This document shows, piece after piece, positions 47,930-56,936 of a stretch of 64,000 bases of DNA. A program made the translations under genes and the position numbers. How positions within the stretch are numbered: the stretch's first letter is position 1; each line of letters begins with the position of its first letter. The notes below the pieces were generated by a model. That model saw only the letters and a program-made list of their open reading frames with translations. It searched no databases and was not told where the DNA came from. Origin of the DNA: Gammaproteobacteria bacterium MOLA455. GTDB taxonomy: Bacteria; Pseudomonadota; Gammaproteobacteria; Pseudomonadales; Porticoccaceae. The DNA lies in NCBI GenBank assembly GCA_000511875.1, contig AZIN01000001.1:1185332-1249331 (forward strand), read 5' to 3'.

Positions 47930-48871
47930 TTATGACTCAACGACCAACCTTTTTGGGGCGATCCTGCCATCTTCGGTGACCGTGGCCACACCCAAAAACG
48001 CTCCGCCCTCGCGAAAGACGCGCACTATATCGCCTTCTTGCCCATTGCGAAAGGCCTCACCTGACATTACTTCCTGACCCAACTGGAAGTAAGTGGCCAC
48101 AGTTTCGCTCAATTCCACCGCCATGCGGTCAGCGACGGCTATATCCATGGGCTTTAAAAGGTGGTCTAACTGCTCTGGCCCACAGCTCTCACGCATCTCT
48201 TCGAGAGCCGCCAGAGTCAGCGTTTCAGACTCCTCAAAAGGACCAGCCAGGGTGCGGTGCAGTGCACTGACATGAGCGCCACAACCAAGCATCTGACCCA
48301 GGTCATCGGCTAGTGACCTTATATAGGTCCCTTTACTACAGCGCACTTCAACATCCAACTCGGCAATCACACCGGGCCTGAAGTCTAGAATATGGTACTC
48401 ATAGATGCTGATACTGCGGGACGCACGTTCAACCTCTATACCCTGACGGGCCAGCTTATACAGCGGCTGACCATTATGCTTGAGCGCCGAGTACATGGAG
48501 GGAACCTGCTGAATATCACCGCGAAAAGTTTCAACGGCCTGCTCGATTTGCTGCAGGGTAATATTGGAGGCGTCAATGCGCGATACTTCGCCGCCATCCA
48601 CATCGCCACTCTCGGTGCGCAGACCCAAGCTAAAAGTGCTGCGATAACCTTTTTCAGCATCGAGCAAAAACTGACTAAATTTCGTTGCTTCGCCGAGACA
48701 GATTGGCAGCACGCCAGTGGCTAATGGATCGAGACTGCCGGTATGACCTGCCTTATTGGCATCGAAGAGACGCCGGACACGCTGAAGGGCGTGATTGGAA
48801 GATAATCCAAAGGGTTTATCAAGCAGAAAAACGCCATTCACTGAACGGCCGCGGGTGCGCTTGCGAGCCAA
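47930..48871 (-). CDS. truB: tRNA pseudouridine-55 synthase
   Basis: A 313-residue pseudouridine synthase with KAGHTGSLDPLATGVLP (catalytic aspartate) and the FRGDIQQVPSMYSALK block, plus a C-terminal PUA-like domain. It modifies U55 in the T-loop of tRNAs. It is preceded by rbfA (2-base gap) and followed by rpsO. Confidence 0.97.
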   Translation of the reverse strand: MARKRTRGRSVNGVFLLDKPFGLSSNHALQRVRRLFDANKAGHTGSLDPLATGVLPICLGEATKFSQFLLDAEKGYRSTFSLGLRTESGDVDGGEVSRIDASNITLQQIEQAVETFRGDIQQVPSMYSALKHNGQPLYKLARQGIEVERASRSISIYEYHILDFRPGVIAELDVEVRCSKGTYIRSLADDLGQMLGCGAHVSALHRTLAGPFEESETLTLAALEEMRESCGPEQLDHLLKPMDIAVADRMAVELSETVATYFQLGQEVMSGEAFRNGQEGDIVRVFREGGAFLGVATVTEDGRIAPKRLVVES

Positions 48872-48873
48872 AA

Positions 48874-49302
48874 TTAGGCTTCCTCGCTATCCGACTCAAG
48901 GTCTTGTTGAGCTGTTTCTTCTGAGCCTGCATCATCTGCCGGCATCTCTTTCGAGATAGCCAGATCGATCAGCGCCGAGAGGTGCTGGCCGCGACGACCG
49001 GTCTCATCAAAGATAAAATTTAACTTGGGAACAATACGCAACTGAATGCTGGCGCCGAGCAATTTTCGCAGGTAGCCGGATGCCCCGTTAAGGGCAGCCA
49101 TAGCTTCGTCGATCTGATCTTGGTCACGCTCGCCAACAAAGTTAACAAACACTTTGCCATAGGCGAGATCGCGACTGATCTGCACTTCAGTAACATTGAC
49201 CATGCCAACGCGGGGATCGCGAACTTCGCTGCGTATCAGTGTGGCTAACTCCTGTTGAACAGAGTCCGATACGCGTTCTGCGCGAGTAAATTCTCTTGGC
49301 AT
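48874..49302 (-). CDS. rbfA: Ribosome-binding factor A
   Basis: A 142-residue KH-like protein: MPREFTRAERVSDSVQQEL and DPRVGMVNVTEVQIS are typical. It is needed for 30S maturation and cold adaptation. The acidic C-terminal tail is long. It is tightly spaced between infB (12 bases) and truB (2 bases). Confidence 0.96.
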   Translation of the reverse strand: MPREFTRAERVSDSVQQELATLIRSEVRDPRVGMVNVTEVQISRDLAYGKVFVNFVGERDQDQIDEAMAALNGASGYLRKLLGASIQLRIVPKLNFIFDETGRRGQHLSALIDLAISKEMPADDAGSEETAQQDLESDSEEA

Positions 49303-49314
49303 GTCAGTCCGTGC

Positions 49315-52011
49315 TTATAGTGAGCGCTGTACCTGAGTGACGTCAAAGACTTCAATCAGATCGCCAGGCTTCACATCGTTATAGTTTTTCACGCCGATAC
49401 CACATTCCATACCGTTGCGAACCTCTTGTGCATCATCTTTAAAGCGACGTAGAGATTCTAGCTCGCCCTCATAGATAACAATGTTATCGCGCAGAACACG
49501 GATTGGTTTGCTGCGGAACACTGTGCCTTCGATAACCATGCAGCCGGCAATAGCGCCAAACTTAGGTGAACGGAAGACATCGCGAACTTCGGCGATACCA
49601 ACAATATCTTCACGGGTCTCTGGGGCCAACATACCTGACAGAGCCGACTTAACTTCGTCGAGAAGATTGTAGATAACGCTGTAGTAGCGCACTTCGATAT
49701 TTTCTTTCTCAGCCAGAGCACGAGCTGCACCGCCGGCACGAACATTAAAGCCGAGGACAATAGCGCCAGTGGTCAGGGCGAGGTTCATATCGGATTCAGT
49801 GATACCACCGACACCAGAGGCAACAATGTCTACCGCAACTTCGCTGGTAGCAAATTCATGGAGAGCAGAGTTAATCGCTTCCAGAGAACCACGCACATCG
49901 GTCTTAACAATCAGGTTGAGCTTGCTCACCTGATCGGCGCCCATGTCGGTAAACATATTTTCTAACTTGGCAGCCTGCTGACGAGACATACGCTCCTGAC
50001 GAGCCTTAGTCTGGCGAGTTTCAGCAATTTCTTTGGCTTTGCGCTCATCGGCAACAACGAAGAATTCATCGCCGGCTTTCGGCGCTTCGTCAAGGCCCAG
50101 TATCTCTACTGGAATCGATGGACCTGCTTCAAGCGTTGGCTTTTTCGCTTCATCGGTCATAGCGCGAATCTTACCAACGCTCTCACCAGCGAGCATAAAG
50201 TCACCTTTGCGCAGAGTACCCTGCTGAACCAAAGCAGTGGCAATAACACCACGGCCTTTATCAATGCGGGCTTCAACAATCACGCCGCGCGCTGGAACAT
50301 CGATTGGCGCAGTCAGCTCAAGTAGTTCTGCTTGCAGCAGTACAGCTTCTAATAATTGATCAATGCCTTCGCCGGAGTGCGCCGAGACTTTGATAAACTG
50401 CGTATCGCCGCCCCACTCTTCAGGGATAACATCCTTGGCCGCCAATTCATTGGTCACGCGCTCTGGATCGGCACCGTCTTTGTCCATCTTGTTGATGGCA
50501 ATAACAATGGGAACACCAGCCGCTTTAGCGTGCTGAATGGCTTCTTCGGTCTGTGGCATAACACCATCATCCGCCGCAACCACCAAAATCACCACGTCTG
50601 TGGCCTGAGCTCCACGAGCACGCATAGCGGTAAATGCAGCGTGTCCCGGCGTATCGAGGAAGGTCACCATACCTTTCGGCGTATCTACGTGATAGGCACC
50701 AATATGCTGGGTAATTCCGCCGGCTTCACCGGAGGCAACGTGAGACTTTCTGATCTGATCGAGCAACGAGGTCTTACCGTGGTCAACGTGACCCATAACG
50801 GTAACGATCGGTGCGCGGGACTCTTCAGTTCCTTCACTTTTGATCTCAGCAAACTGCTTAGCCAACTCATCTTCGACGCTTTCGATCTGCTCGACAACTG
50901 GCTGGTGACCAAGCTCTTCAACTACCAGGAAGGCGGTTTCTTGGTCAATCATTTCGTTAATCGACGCCATCACGCCCATCTTCATCAACTGCCTAACCAC
51001 CGGACCGGTCTTGCTCAACATTCTTTGAGCCAGCTCACCAACGGAGATTTCATCTGGAATTGATACTTCCAAGACTTTCTTTCCGGTGGGCTTTTGGAAG
51101 GTGTGCTTATTGTCAATTTTTAATGCAGCTGGCAGACCAGAGCGCAGGCGCGGAGACTTGCGTCGCGAGTCGTCTATGTCATTCATCGCTAGACGACCTT
51201 TCTTCTTGCCGCCTTTACCAATTGGCTTCTTCGCTTTCTTGCCAACCTTATCGTCTTCATCAGCAGCAGGTGCTGCTTTGCCAAAACGACGCGTCTTGTC
51301 GTGCACAGGCTCGCCTGCAACAGCTGGCTTGACTGCTGGAACCGGCTTAGCAACCTTTTTCGCCTCCGCTACCTTGGCTGCAGCTGCAGCTTCGGCCGCT
51401 AGACGAGCAGCTTCTTCAACTTTAAACAGGGCTTCTGCTTCTTCTTTCGCCTTGGCTTCTGCCGCAGCTTTACGACGGGCACCAATGGCAGCCAGACGCT
51501 GTAGCTCGGGGTCAGCGTAGACTTTTGGCGCGTCCGCAACTGGCTCAGGAGTAGGTTCTGGAGTCGGTTCTGGAATAACCTCGGCAACCGGTTCTGGAGT
51601 CACTTCAGCAGCCACTTCTGGCTCTGGCGCAATTACTGGCTCTGGCGCCGCAACTGCAGCAACCTCTTCAACTACAACCTGCTCTTGCGCTTCGGCATCG
51701 ACTTGGGCCTGAATCTCTTCGTCGCTGCGCTTAATATAAGTACGCTTTTTGCGCACTTCGATATTAACCGTTTTGCGATTACCTGATTTCAAGGTGCTCA
51801 GAGTCTTGCGCTGCAAGACAATTTTCTTAGGCTCACGAGCACTATCACCATGCAGGCCCTTCAAATAGGCCAGCAGCGTTTGTTTCTCGTCGTCAGATAC
51901 CATGGCACCCTCAGACGTATGCGGCAGACCTGCCTCTTTCATTTGCGTGAGCAAACGTTCGACAGGTGCGCCTACGGTTTTTGCCAGATCACTTACAGTA
52001 ACTTCAGCCAT
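49315..52011 (-). CDS. infB: Translation initiation factor IF-2
   Basis: An 898-residue GTPase: N-terminal IF2_N domain ([21 protein letters not shown]), a long Ala/Glu/Pro-rich linker with repeated PEP-T-like segments (about residues 100-290), a G-domain ([33 protein letters not shown]) and domains II-IV that bind fMet-tRNA. It delivers initiator tRNA to the 30S subunit; the initiator tRNA gene lies at the head of the same operon. Confidence 0.98.
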   Translation of the reverse strand: MAEVTVSDLAKTVGAPVERLLTQMKEAGLPHTSEGAMVSDDEKQTLLAYLKGLHGDSAREPKKIVLQRKTLSTLKSGNRKTVNIEVRKKRTYIKRSDEEIQAQVDAEAQEQVVVEEVAAVAAPEPVIAPEPEVAAEVTPEPVAEVIPEPTPEPTPEPVADAPKVYADPELQRLAAIGARRKAAAEAKAKEEAEALFKVEEAARLAAEAAAAAKVAEAKKVAKPVPAVKPAVAGEPVHDKTRRFGKAAPAADEDDKVGKKAKKPIGKGGKKKGRLAMNDIDDSRRKSPRLRSGLPAALKIDNKHTFQKPTGKKVLEVSIPDEISVGELAQRMLSKTGPVVRQLMKMGVMASINEMIDQETAFLVVEELGHQPVVEQIESVEDELAKQFAEIKSEGTEESRAPIVTVMGHVDHGKTSLLDQIRKSHVASGEAGGITQHIGAYHVDTPKGMVTFLDTPGHAAFTAMRARGAQATDVVILVVAADDGVMPQTEEAIQHAKAAGVPIVIAINKMDKDGADPERVTNELAAKDVIPEEWGGDTQFIKVSAHSGEGIDQLLEAVLLQAELLELTAPIDVPARGVIVEARIDKGRGVIATALVQQGTLRKGDFMLAGESVGKIRAMTDEAKKPTLEAGPSIPVEILGLDEAPKAGDEFFVVADERKAKEIAETRQTKARQERMSRQQAAKLENMFTDMGADQVSKLNLIVKTDVRGSLEAINSALHEFATSEVAVDIVASGVGGITESDMNLALTTGAIVLGFNVRAGGAARALAEKENIEVRYYSVIYNLLDEVKSALSGMLAPETREDIVGIAEVRDVFRSPKFGAIAGCMVIEGTVFRSKPIRVLRDNIVIYEGELESLRRFKDDAQEVRNGMECGIGVKNYNDVKPGDLIEVFDVTQVQRSL

Positions 52012-52039
52012 CGGTTGTCCTCTATTACACCCCGATTAA

Positions 52040-53533
52040 TTATTCACCTTGGTCTACAAACCAAGGAGCCCGTGCAGTCATAATTAATGCTGCTGCGGTC
52101 TCTTCATCCATTCCATCTACTTCCATGAGATCATCTACGGCCTGTTCGGCCAGATCTTCCATGGTGATAATACCTTTACTTGCGAGGGTATTAGCTAGCG
52201 CATCATTCATGCCGTCCATTGCCAGCAGATCTTCTGCTGGCTGGGCATTCGCTAATTGCTCTTCACTTGCCAGTGCCATGGTCAACAGGGCATCTTTAGC
52301 TCGAGCTCGCAATTCTACCGCTATACCTTCATCGAAGCCTTCGATATCGATCATCTCTTCGAGAGGCACATAAGCCACTTCTTCAAGACTGGTGAAGCCT
52401 TCTTCAACCAAAACGATAGCGACATCTTCGTCAATATCCAACGCCGTCATTAGCTTTTCAACGACATTTAATGATTCTTCCTGCTGCTTCTCTTGCGCCT
52501 GATCCATGGTCATCACGTTGATGGTCCAGCCAGTCAACTCGGACGCCAGGCGAACATTTTGACCGCCTTTACCAATTGCTTGGGCCAGGTTCTCTTCACT
52601 TACGGCAACATCCATGGAGTGGCTGTCTTCATCTACAACAATCGACTCTACTTCTGCTGGTGCCATAGCGTTGATAACGAGCTGCGCCGGGTTATCATCC
52701 CAAAGGATAATATCAATACGCTCATCGTCAAGGTCATTGGAAACAGCTTGGACTCGGGCGCCGCGCATTCCCACGCAGGCTCCCACTGGATCAATACGGG
52801 CATCTTTACTTTTTACAGCAATTTTAGCGCGCTGACCGGGATCGCGAGCAGCACCTTTAATTTCGATAATGCCCTCAGAGATCTCAGGCACTTCGATATG
52901 AAACAATTGCACAAGCATTTCTGGCGCCGCTCGTGAAATCAGCAACTGTGGTCCGCGGGTATCATCGCGAATACTGGTCAAAATAACTCTGGTGCGATCG
53001 TTAATGCGAAATATTTCACGGCCGACCAGCTCTTCGCGAGGCAGTAGGCCCTCAGCGTTGTCGCCAAAATCGACAATAATATGATCGCGGGTCACTTTCT
53101 TAACTGTGCCGTTTAACATCTCACCAATACGGTTTACAAAGCGGCTAATAATTAGCTCGCGCTCTGCTTCGCGTACCTTTTGAACAATAACTTGCTTGGC
53201 GGTCTGAGCTGCAATACGACCAAAGGCGATGTTCTCTACCGCTTCTTCGAAAGTGTCACCAACAGTCAGCGTTGGATCTTTTTCGCGAGCCTCTTCAGTG
53301 GTGAACTGAGTACCCAATTCTGCCATGACATCATCAGCCACAACATCCCACCAGCGGAAGGAGTCGTAGTCGCCAGTTTCACGGTCGATAACAACGCGAA
53401 TATTGGCGCCTTCGTCATAACGCTTCTTGGTCGCTGTAGACAACGCCTGTTCGATCGCCTGAAAAATAACTTCTTGGTCCACACCCTTTTCATTGGATAC
53501 GGCTTCGGCGACCATTAAAATTTCTTTGCTCAT
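52040..53533 (-). CDS. nusA: Transcription termination/antitermination factor NusA
   Basis: A 497-residue protein: NTD ([17 protein letters not shown]), S1 domain ([16 protein letters not shown]), two KH domains ([31 protein letters not shown]) and two C-terminal acidic repeats of the gammaproteobacterial type. It modulates pausing, termination and antitermination. Terminator-like hairpins in the operon leader could make it autoregulatory. Confidence 0.98.
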   Translation of the reverse strand: MSKEILMVAEAVSNEKGVDQEVIFQAIEQALSTATKKRYDEGANIRVVIDRETGDYDSFRWWDVVADDVMAELGTQFTTEEAREKDPTLTVGDTFEEAVENIAFGRIAAQTAKQVIVQKVREAERELIISRFVNRIGEMLNGTVKKVTRDHIIVDFGDNAEGLLPREELVGREIFRINDRTRVILTSIRDDTRGPQLLISRAAPEMLVQLFHIEVPEISEGIIEIKGAARDPGQRAKIAVKSKDARIDPVGACVGMRGARVQAVSNDLDDERIDIILWDDNPAQLVINAMAPAEVESIVVDEDSHSMDVAVSEENLAQAIGKGGQNVRLASELTGWTINVMTMDQAQEKQQEESLNVVEKLMTALDIDEDVAIVLVEEGFTSLEEVAYVPLEEMIDIEGFDEGIAVELRARAKDALLTMALASEEQLANAQPAEDLLAMDGMNDALANTLASKGIITMEDLAEQAVDDLMEVDGMDEETAAALIMTARAPWFVDQGE

Positions 53534-53551
53534 TGCTCAAACCTCACTTGA

Positions 53552-54007
53552 TCAGAATCTAGGCACCACATTGGCCTTGTCAATTCCTTCAACCGGAAAC
53601 AGATACTCTGTATCTGCAACCACCAAAACAATCTCGTCTCCGTCAACACCGACAAGACGACCTTTAAAATTACGCCTGCCATCATAGGCAAAGCGTAGCC
53701 TCAGGGAGACATCTTCACCTATATAACGTTCGTACTGACCCAACTCATAGAGTGGTCTATCCATACCCGGAGAGGAAACCTCTAAAACATACTCTCCACT
53801 TATAGCATCTTCTACATCGAGCACAGCGCTAGATTGGCGACTAACGCGCTCACAATCTTCAACGCTTATGCCCTCTTCGCGATCTATATAGATTCGCAGT
53901 AACTTGCGCTTGCCGCCGGACTCCAACTGCAGCCCCCATAGCTCACAGCCCAGGGCCTCAACAACCGGCTGCAATAATGCTTTTAATGTGCTGTCGACAG
54001 CAGCCAT
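53552..54007 (-). CDS. rimP: Ribosome maturation factor RimP
   Basis: A 151-residue protein with the EALGCELWGLQLESGGKRKLLRIYID block and the YVLEVSSPGMDRPL motif. It takes part in early 30S assembly. It is the first protein gene of the operon; its AGGAG lies 8 bases after the T-run of a perfect terminator-like hairpin, so translation and transcription start are close to an attenuation point. Confidence 0.96.
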   Translation of the reverse strand: MAAVDSTLKALLQPVVEALGCELWGLQLESGGKRKLLRIYIDREEGISVEDCERVSRQSSAVLDVEDAISGEYVLEVSSPGMDRPLYELGQYERYIGEDVSLRLRFAYDGRRNFKGRLVGVDGDEIVLVVADTEYLFPVEGIDKANVVPRF

Positions 54008-54025
54008 TGGCTTCTCCTAGCAAAC

Positions 54026-54163
54026 AAAAAATGGGCCATAGGCCCATTTTTTAACTTCTAAAGAAAAGCCCCAAAATGGGGCTCCTCGATGTGCGCCGGA
54101 CCCGACGCGAATAATGGCAGTGGAACCTGTTGGGCGGTCTACACCACAACTCCCTTTTCCACT
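54026..54163 (-). promoter_or_regulatory. Structured leader of rimP-nusA operon: four hairpins, two terminator-like
   Basis: In transcript order: AGTGGAA ... TTCCACT closing a 45-base stem-loop (54163-54119), GCGTCG-GGTC-CGGCGC (54108-54093), AGCCCCA/TGGGGCT with TTTTCTTT (54083-54059), and a 12-base perfect stem AAAAAATGGGCC/GGCCCATTTTTT (54052-54026). The last two are intrinsic terminators. Read-through is needed for rimP expression. Termination boosted by NusA would give feedback, as known for nusA in Bacillus subtilis; here it is inference. Confidence 0.7.
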
Positions 54164-54249
54164 TAGCTGGTTCAATCATAGACGACTATGAGTCATCCTA
54201 CCGCAGCTTCTTTTGTATCGAAATATTCTAACTAACTACCTGTCAAAAT

Positions 54250-54457
54250 TGGTAGCGGGAGCTGGATTTGAACCAACGACCTTTGAACGGTTGCGCCTAC
54301 GATATAAAAAGCGAGCCCGCCTCGGGCTTCTTAACTGTGTCTACCAATTAAATTGGTAGCGGGAGCTGGATTTGAACCAACGACCTTTGAGCGGCTGCGC
54401 CTACGATATAAAAAGCGAGCCCGCCTCGGGCTTCTTAACTATGCCTACCAATTAAAT
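54250..54457 (-). repeat. Two 104-bp tandem repeats of the tRNA-fMet 3' end plus terminator
   Basis: Copies start at 54250 and 54354 and continue the true tRNA at 54458. Each begins with the same 34 bases as the tRNA 3' end (T-arm, acceptor, CCA; 54250-54283 and 54354-54387) and includes a terminator stem AAGCCCG/CGGGCTC followed by T5 (54307-54329, 54411-54433). The arrangement is like the E. coli tyrT repeats. No D-arm or anticodon is present, so these are not tRNA genes. Confidence 0.88.
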
Positions 54458-54534
<77 letters not shown>

Positions 54535-54582
54535 CCGACACAACGGTTTTCTTTAAAACCGCCCTCCCTTGAGAGGACGCGC

Positions 54583-54611
54583 ATTATAGGTAGAGCGCCG
54601 AGTAAGGTCAA
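54583..54611 (-). promoter_or_regulatory. Sigma-70 promoter of the tRNA-fMet operon
   Basis: Read leftward: TTGACC, 17 bases, TATAAT, then a GC-rich GCGCGTCC discriminator as in stringently controlled stable RNA promoters. The mature tRNA 5' end is about 48 bases downstream of the -10 box. Confidence 0.92.
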
Positions 54612-54637
54612 TAAACTATTGAGAAACAAACCGCTTT

Positions 54638-55429
54638 TTATTTACGACTGGCAACCACCAGCTCGTAGGCGGTCTGAATCTCCTGCGTGCGCTCCGTTGC
54701 AAGCTTCACCATATCGTCTGGCATACCCTGACCAATCAATTTATCTGGGTGATTGGCGCTAATCAATTTGCGGTAGGCGCGTTTAATCTGGGCGTCTGTC
54801 TGAGCCGCCTCAACACCCAATGCCGTATAGGCAGCCTGTAGCTTGCCTGGAGAGGTTGATTCTCGGTAGCTACCGCCGCCAGACTGCTTAAACTGGGACT
54901 GAGCCCTGACCATTTCCATAAACTTGTCGAACAATGCTGGGGAGAAACCCAGTCGCCCGGCAATTTTACGCAACACATCCTGCTCAGCTTGATGCAACTC
55001 GCCATCGGCGATGGCCAGTGACACCAAATAATCCAGCAGTGCGCGTTTGAGGTTATTCTGCCTGCCACAGACAGCCATAAATCGATCCATGGTGACATCG
55101 ACGGAAAAGCCGCTCTTGGAACCGGTCTTGAACAGCTCGATGGCTTTTTTTCGATGGGGTGCACTAAGCCCCATGTTGGACATCAGCGCTTCCGCATGAG
55201 CAACCTCAGCTTCTGAGACCCGGCCATCAGCTTTAGCTAAGTGGCCCAACAGTGTAAACGCGGTCTCGAAGAAACTCTCTCTAGCCTCGGCCTGCTCGTG
55301 AGCCGACATCGGACGCAGGCCGCCGAGACCTTTATCAAATTGATGGCCAATGTAAATACCTATAAGCACACCGATTGGACCCGCGACGGAGAGGCCAAGA
55401 AGCCCGGCGATGATTTTCCCTGCGATCAT
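54638..55429 (-). CDS. djlA: Co-chaperone DjlA
   Basis: A 263-residue membrane-anchored J-protein: an N-terminal glycine-rich helix (IIAGLLGLSVAGPIGVLIGIYIG), a central TerB-like helical domain (about residues 50-165) and a C-terminal J-domain with NHPDKL. It stimulates DnaK at the inner membrane and is linked to envelope stress. It is the gene before the tRNA-fMet promoter. Confidence 0.92.
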   Translation of the reverse strand: MIAGKIIAGLLGLSVAGPIGVLIGIYIGHQFDKGLGGLRPMSAHEQAEARESFFETAFTLLGHLAKADGRVSEAEVAHAEALMSNMGLSAPHRKKAIELFKTGSKSGFSVDVTMDRFMAVCGRQNNLKRALLDYLVSLAIADGELHQAEQDVLRKIAGRLGFSPALFDKFMEMVRAQSQFKQSGGGSYRESTSPGKLQAAYTALGVEAAQTDAQIKRAYRKLISANHPDKLIGQGMPDDMVKLATERTQEIQTAYELVVASRK

Positions 55430-55603
55430 ATTTGCTGCCTTTTTAATTGAGTCTTAACGAACAAGCATGATCATTGTAATGGCTTATAGCGGTGGGTTTC
55501 CTATCTATTTTTGATTAACATTCTCTGCCGCCTTAACTAACAGGGCATCAGTTGCTATTCTTCGCTGTAATTCACACACAGATAGATTTGAGAGCCATTC
55601 ACT

Positions 55604-55717
55604 ATGTCGACATCTGAAACTGTTATTACCTTTCTTGGCTGGGGCTCACTTTTCCTGGCCCTTTATCTTCTCAATCGTAAGAGAGCCAAGAAAAATTCTG
55701 ATGGTAAATCCGACTAG
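55604..55717 (+). CDS. Possible 37-residue membrane protein
   Basis: An ATG with a weak GAG-rich site opens MSTSETVITFLGWGSLFLALYLL-type sequence: one hydrophobic helix (residues about 7-23) followed by a basic tail (NRKRAKK). Size and layout resemble small single-pass membrane proteins. It is divergent from djlA and convergent with the phytase gene. No homologue is recalled. Confidence 0.42.
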   Translation: MSTSETVITFLGWGSLFLALYLLNRKRAKKNSDGKSD

Positions 55718-55748
55718 TCACACCTACTGATGGGACTGCAACAGAATG

Positions 55749-56807
55749 TTACTTAAGCTGCAGAGCATCAATAACATCGGCAAATGAAATCAGCTTAAAG
55801 TTCTGGCGCTTCGGCTTGCGCTTTTTCTTGCCGATATTGTCATTGTCTTGGACCACTAGGAGTCCTCTAGGAAAGTCCTCATTGAGCGGATAGTTGATGG
55901 CGGCAATGCCGTCAGTAATGCTCACACCATCAACAGTGCCGACCTCACCCACCTCAAAGCTTCCCAAATAAGCATAGGGGGCAGTGCGATTGTAGAGATT
56001 AAATTTGGAGTCACCCTGGGACGACAGAACAATGTAACCTTCTGTGGCACTGGTTTTGTAAAGGGTTACGCCCTCTGGATCGCCGCCAATATTGCCCTCC
56101 CGAGAATCAATTATCACTGGATTGGAAAAGTCGAGAGCCTCAGTTACTGAGTAGGCACGCAAGACGCCATTCACCTCTTCTTCGGAAATCAATAGGATCT
56201 GATTTTCATCATCGTAGACGCAACCTTCAGATTCACCGCCATTATCAAAGGTATGCAACAGCCTGAGGCCATCAGCGGTGTATTTCCATACTTCAACTCG
56301 CGGCCCTTCGTCTTCGGTAACAAAGGCCAGCAAACCCAAGCGCTTATCCAGCCCCATACAGGCACCATAGATATTAATCTTCGACTGTCCCTGCATAAAG
56401 CGCTTTGCGGGGAGAGAGAAATCGCCTTTGGCAGCAGCTTCAGCCATAGCTGAATCGGCAAAGCGCCACATATCAACGCTCTGCTGGGTGCGGTTTGAGG
56501 CGACAATATAGGTGTTGGCGTCGACACTGCGGGTATCAATATTGTTGATTTTCCCAAGCTCGGTATAGCCGACTGTCTCACCCTGAAGGTTGTAGCTATA
56601 AACCCCGCTTTGTTTATCGGTGCCAAAAATAAGCGACTGTGCCGGAACCGTGGAATTCAACCAGATGGCCGGATCATCTGCCGCATCATCGGGTGAAATT
56701 ACCTGAGGCGTCTCATAGAGTGCAGGCACTTGAACCAACGTACTGCAGCCACTAATGAGCGCCAAGCCGAAAAAGACCGACACTATGCCGGTCTTTTTAT
56801 TGATCAT
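55749..56807 (-). CDS. Beta-propeller phytase-type lipoprotein
   Basis: About 352 residues from MINKKTGIVSVFFG at 56807; a frame extension to 56936 overlaps the previous gene's end. A lipobox LALISGC places it at a membrane. The body matches beta-propeller phytases: DDAADDPAIWLN, GTDKQSGVYSYNLQG, NNIDTRS, YGACMGLD, EGCVYDDE and GGDPEGVTLY (Ca2+/phytate-site acidic residues). It would release phosphate from inositol hexakisphosphate. It lies downstream of a TonB receptor under a Pho box. Confidence 0.88.
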   Translation of the reverse strand: MINKKTGIVSVFFGLALISGCSTLVQVPALYETPQVISPDDAADDPAIWLNSTVPAQSLIFGTDKQSGVYSYNLQGETVGYTELGKINNIDTRSVDANTYIVASNRTQQSVDMWRFADSAMAEAAAKGDFSLPAKRFMQGQSKINIYGACMGLDKRLGLLAFVTEDEGPRVEVWKYTADGLRLLHTFDNGGESEGCVYDDENQILLISEEEVNGVLRAYSVTEALDFSNPVIIDSREGNIGGDPEGVTLYKTSATEGYIVLSSQGDSKFNLYNRTAPYAYLGSFEVGEVGTVDGVSITDGIAAINYPLNEDFPRGLLVVQDNDNIGKKKRKPKRQNFKLISFADVIDALQLK

Positions 56808-56936
56808 TGTACAGGGAGTAAAGACTTTAATAACCTGCTTTAAAGAACGCAATTTCACTTCCTTTTTTAAATTATGAGATAGGTTTTCAAAGCCCCGGCA
56901 GAGACGCTGCTCTGCCGGGGTATCAAGAAAAAACAA

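Noticed and set aside
50356-51063. A 235-codon open frame antisense to infB
   Set aside because: Histidine/asparagine-rich antisense reading of the IF-2 G-domain; no known motif.
54250-54457. Regular 104-bp direct repeats, at first sight CRISPR-like
   Set aside because: The repeats are continuous with the tRNA-fMet 3' end and include its terminator; there are no unique spacers and no cas genes.
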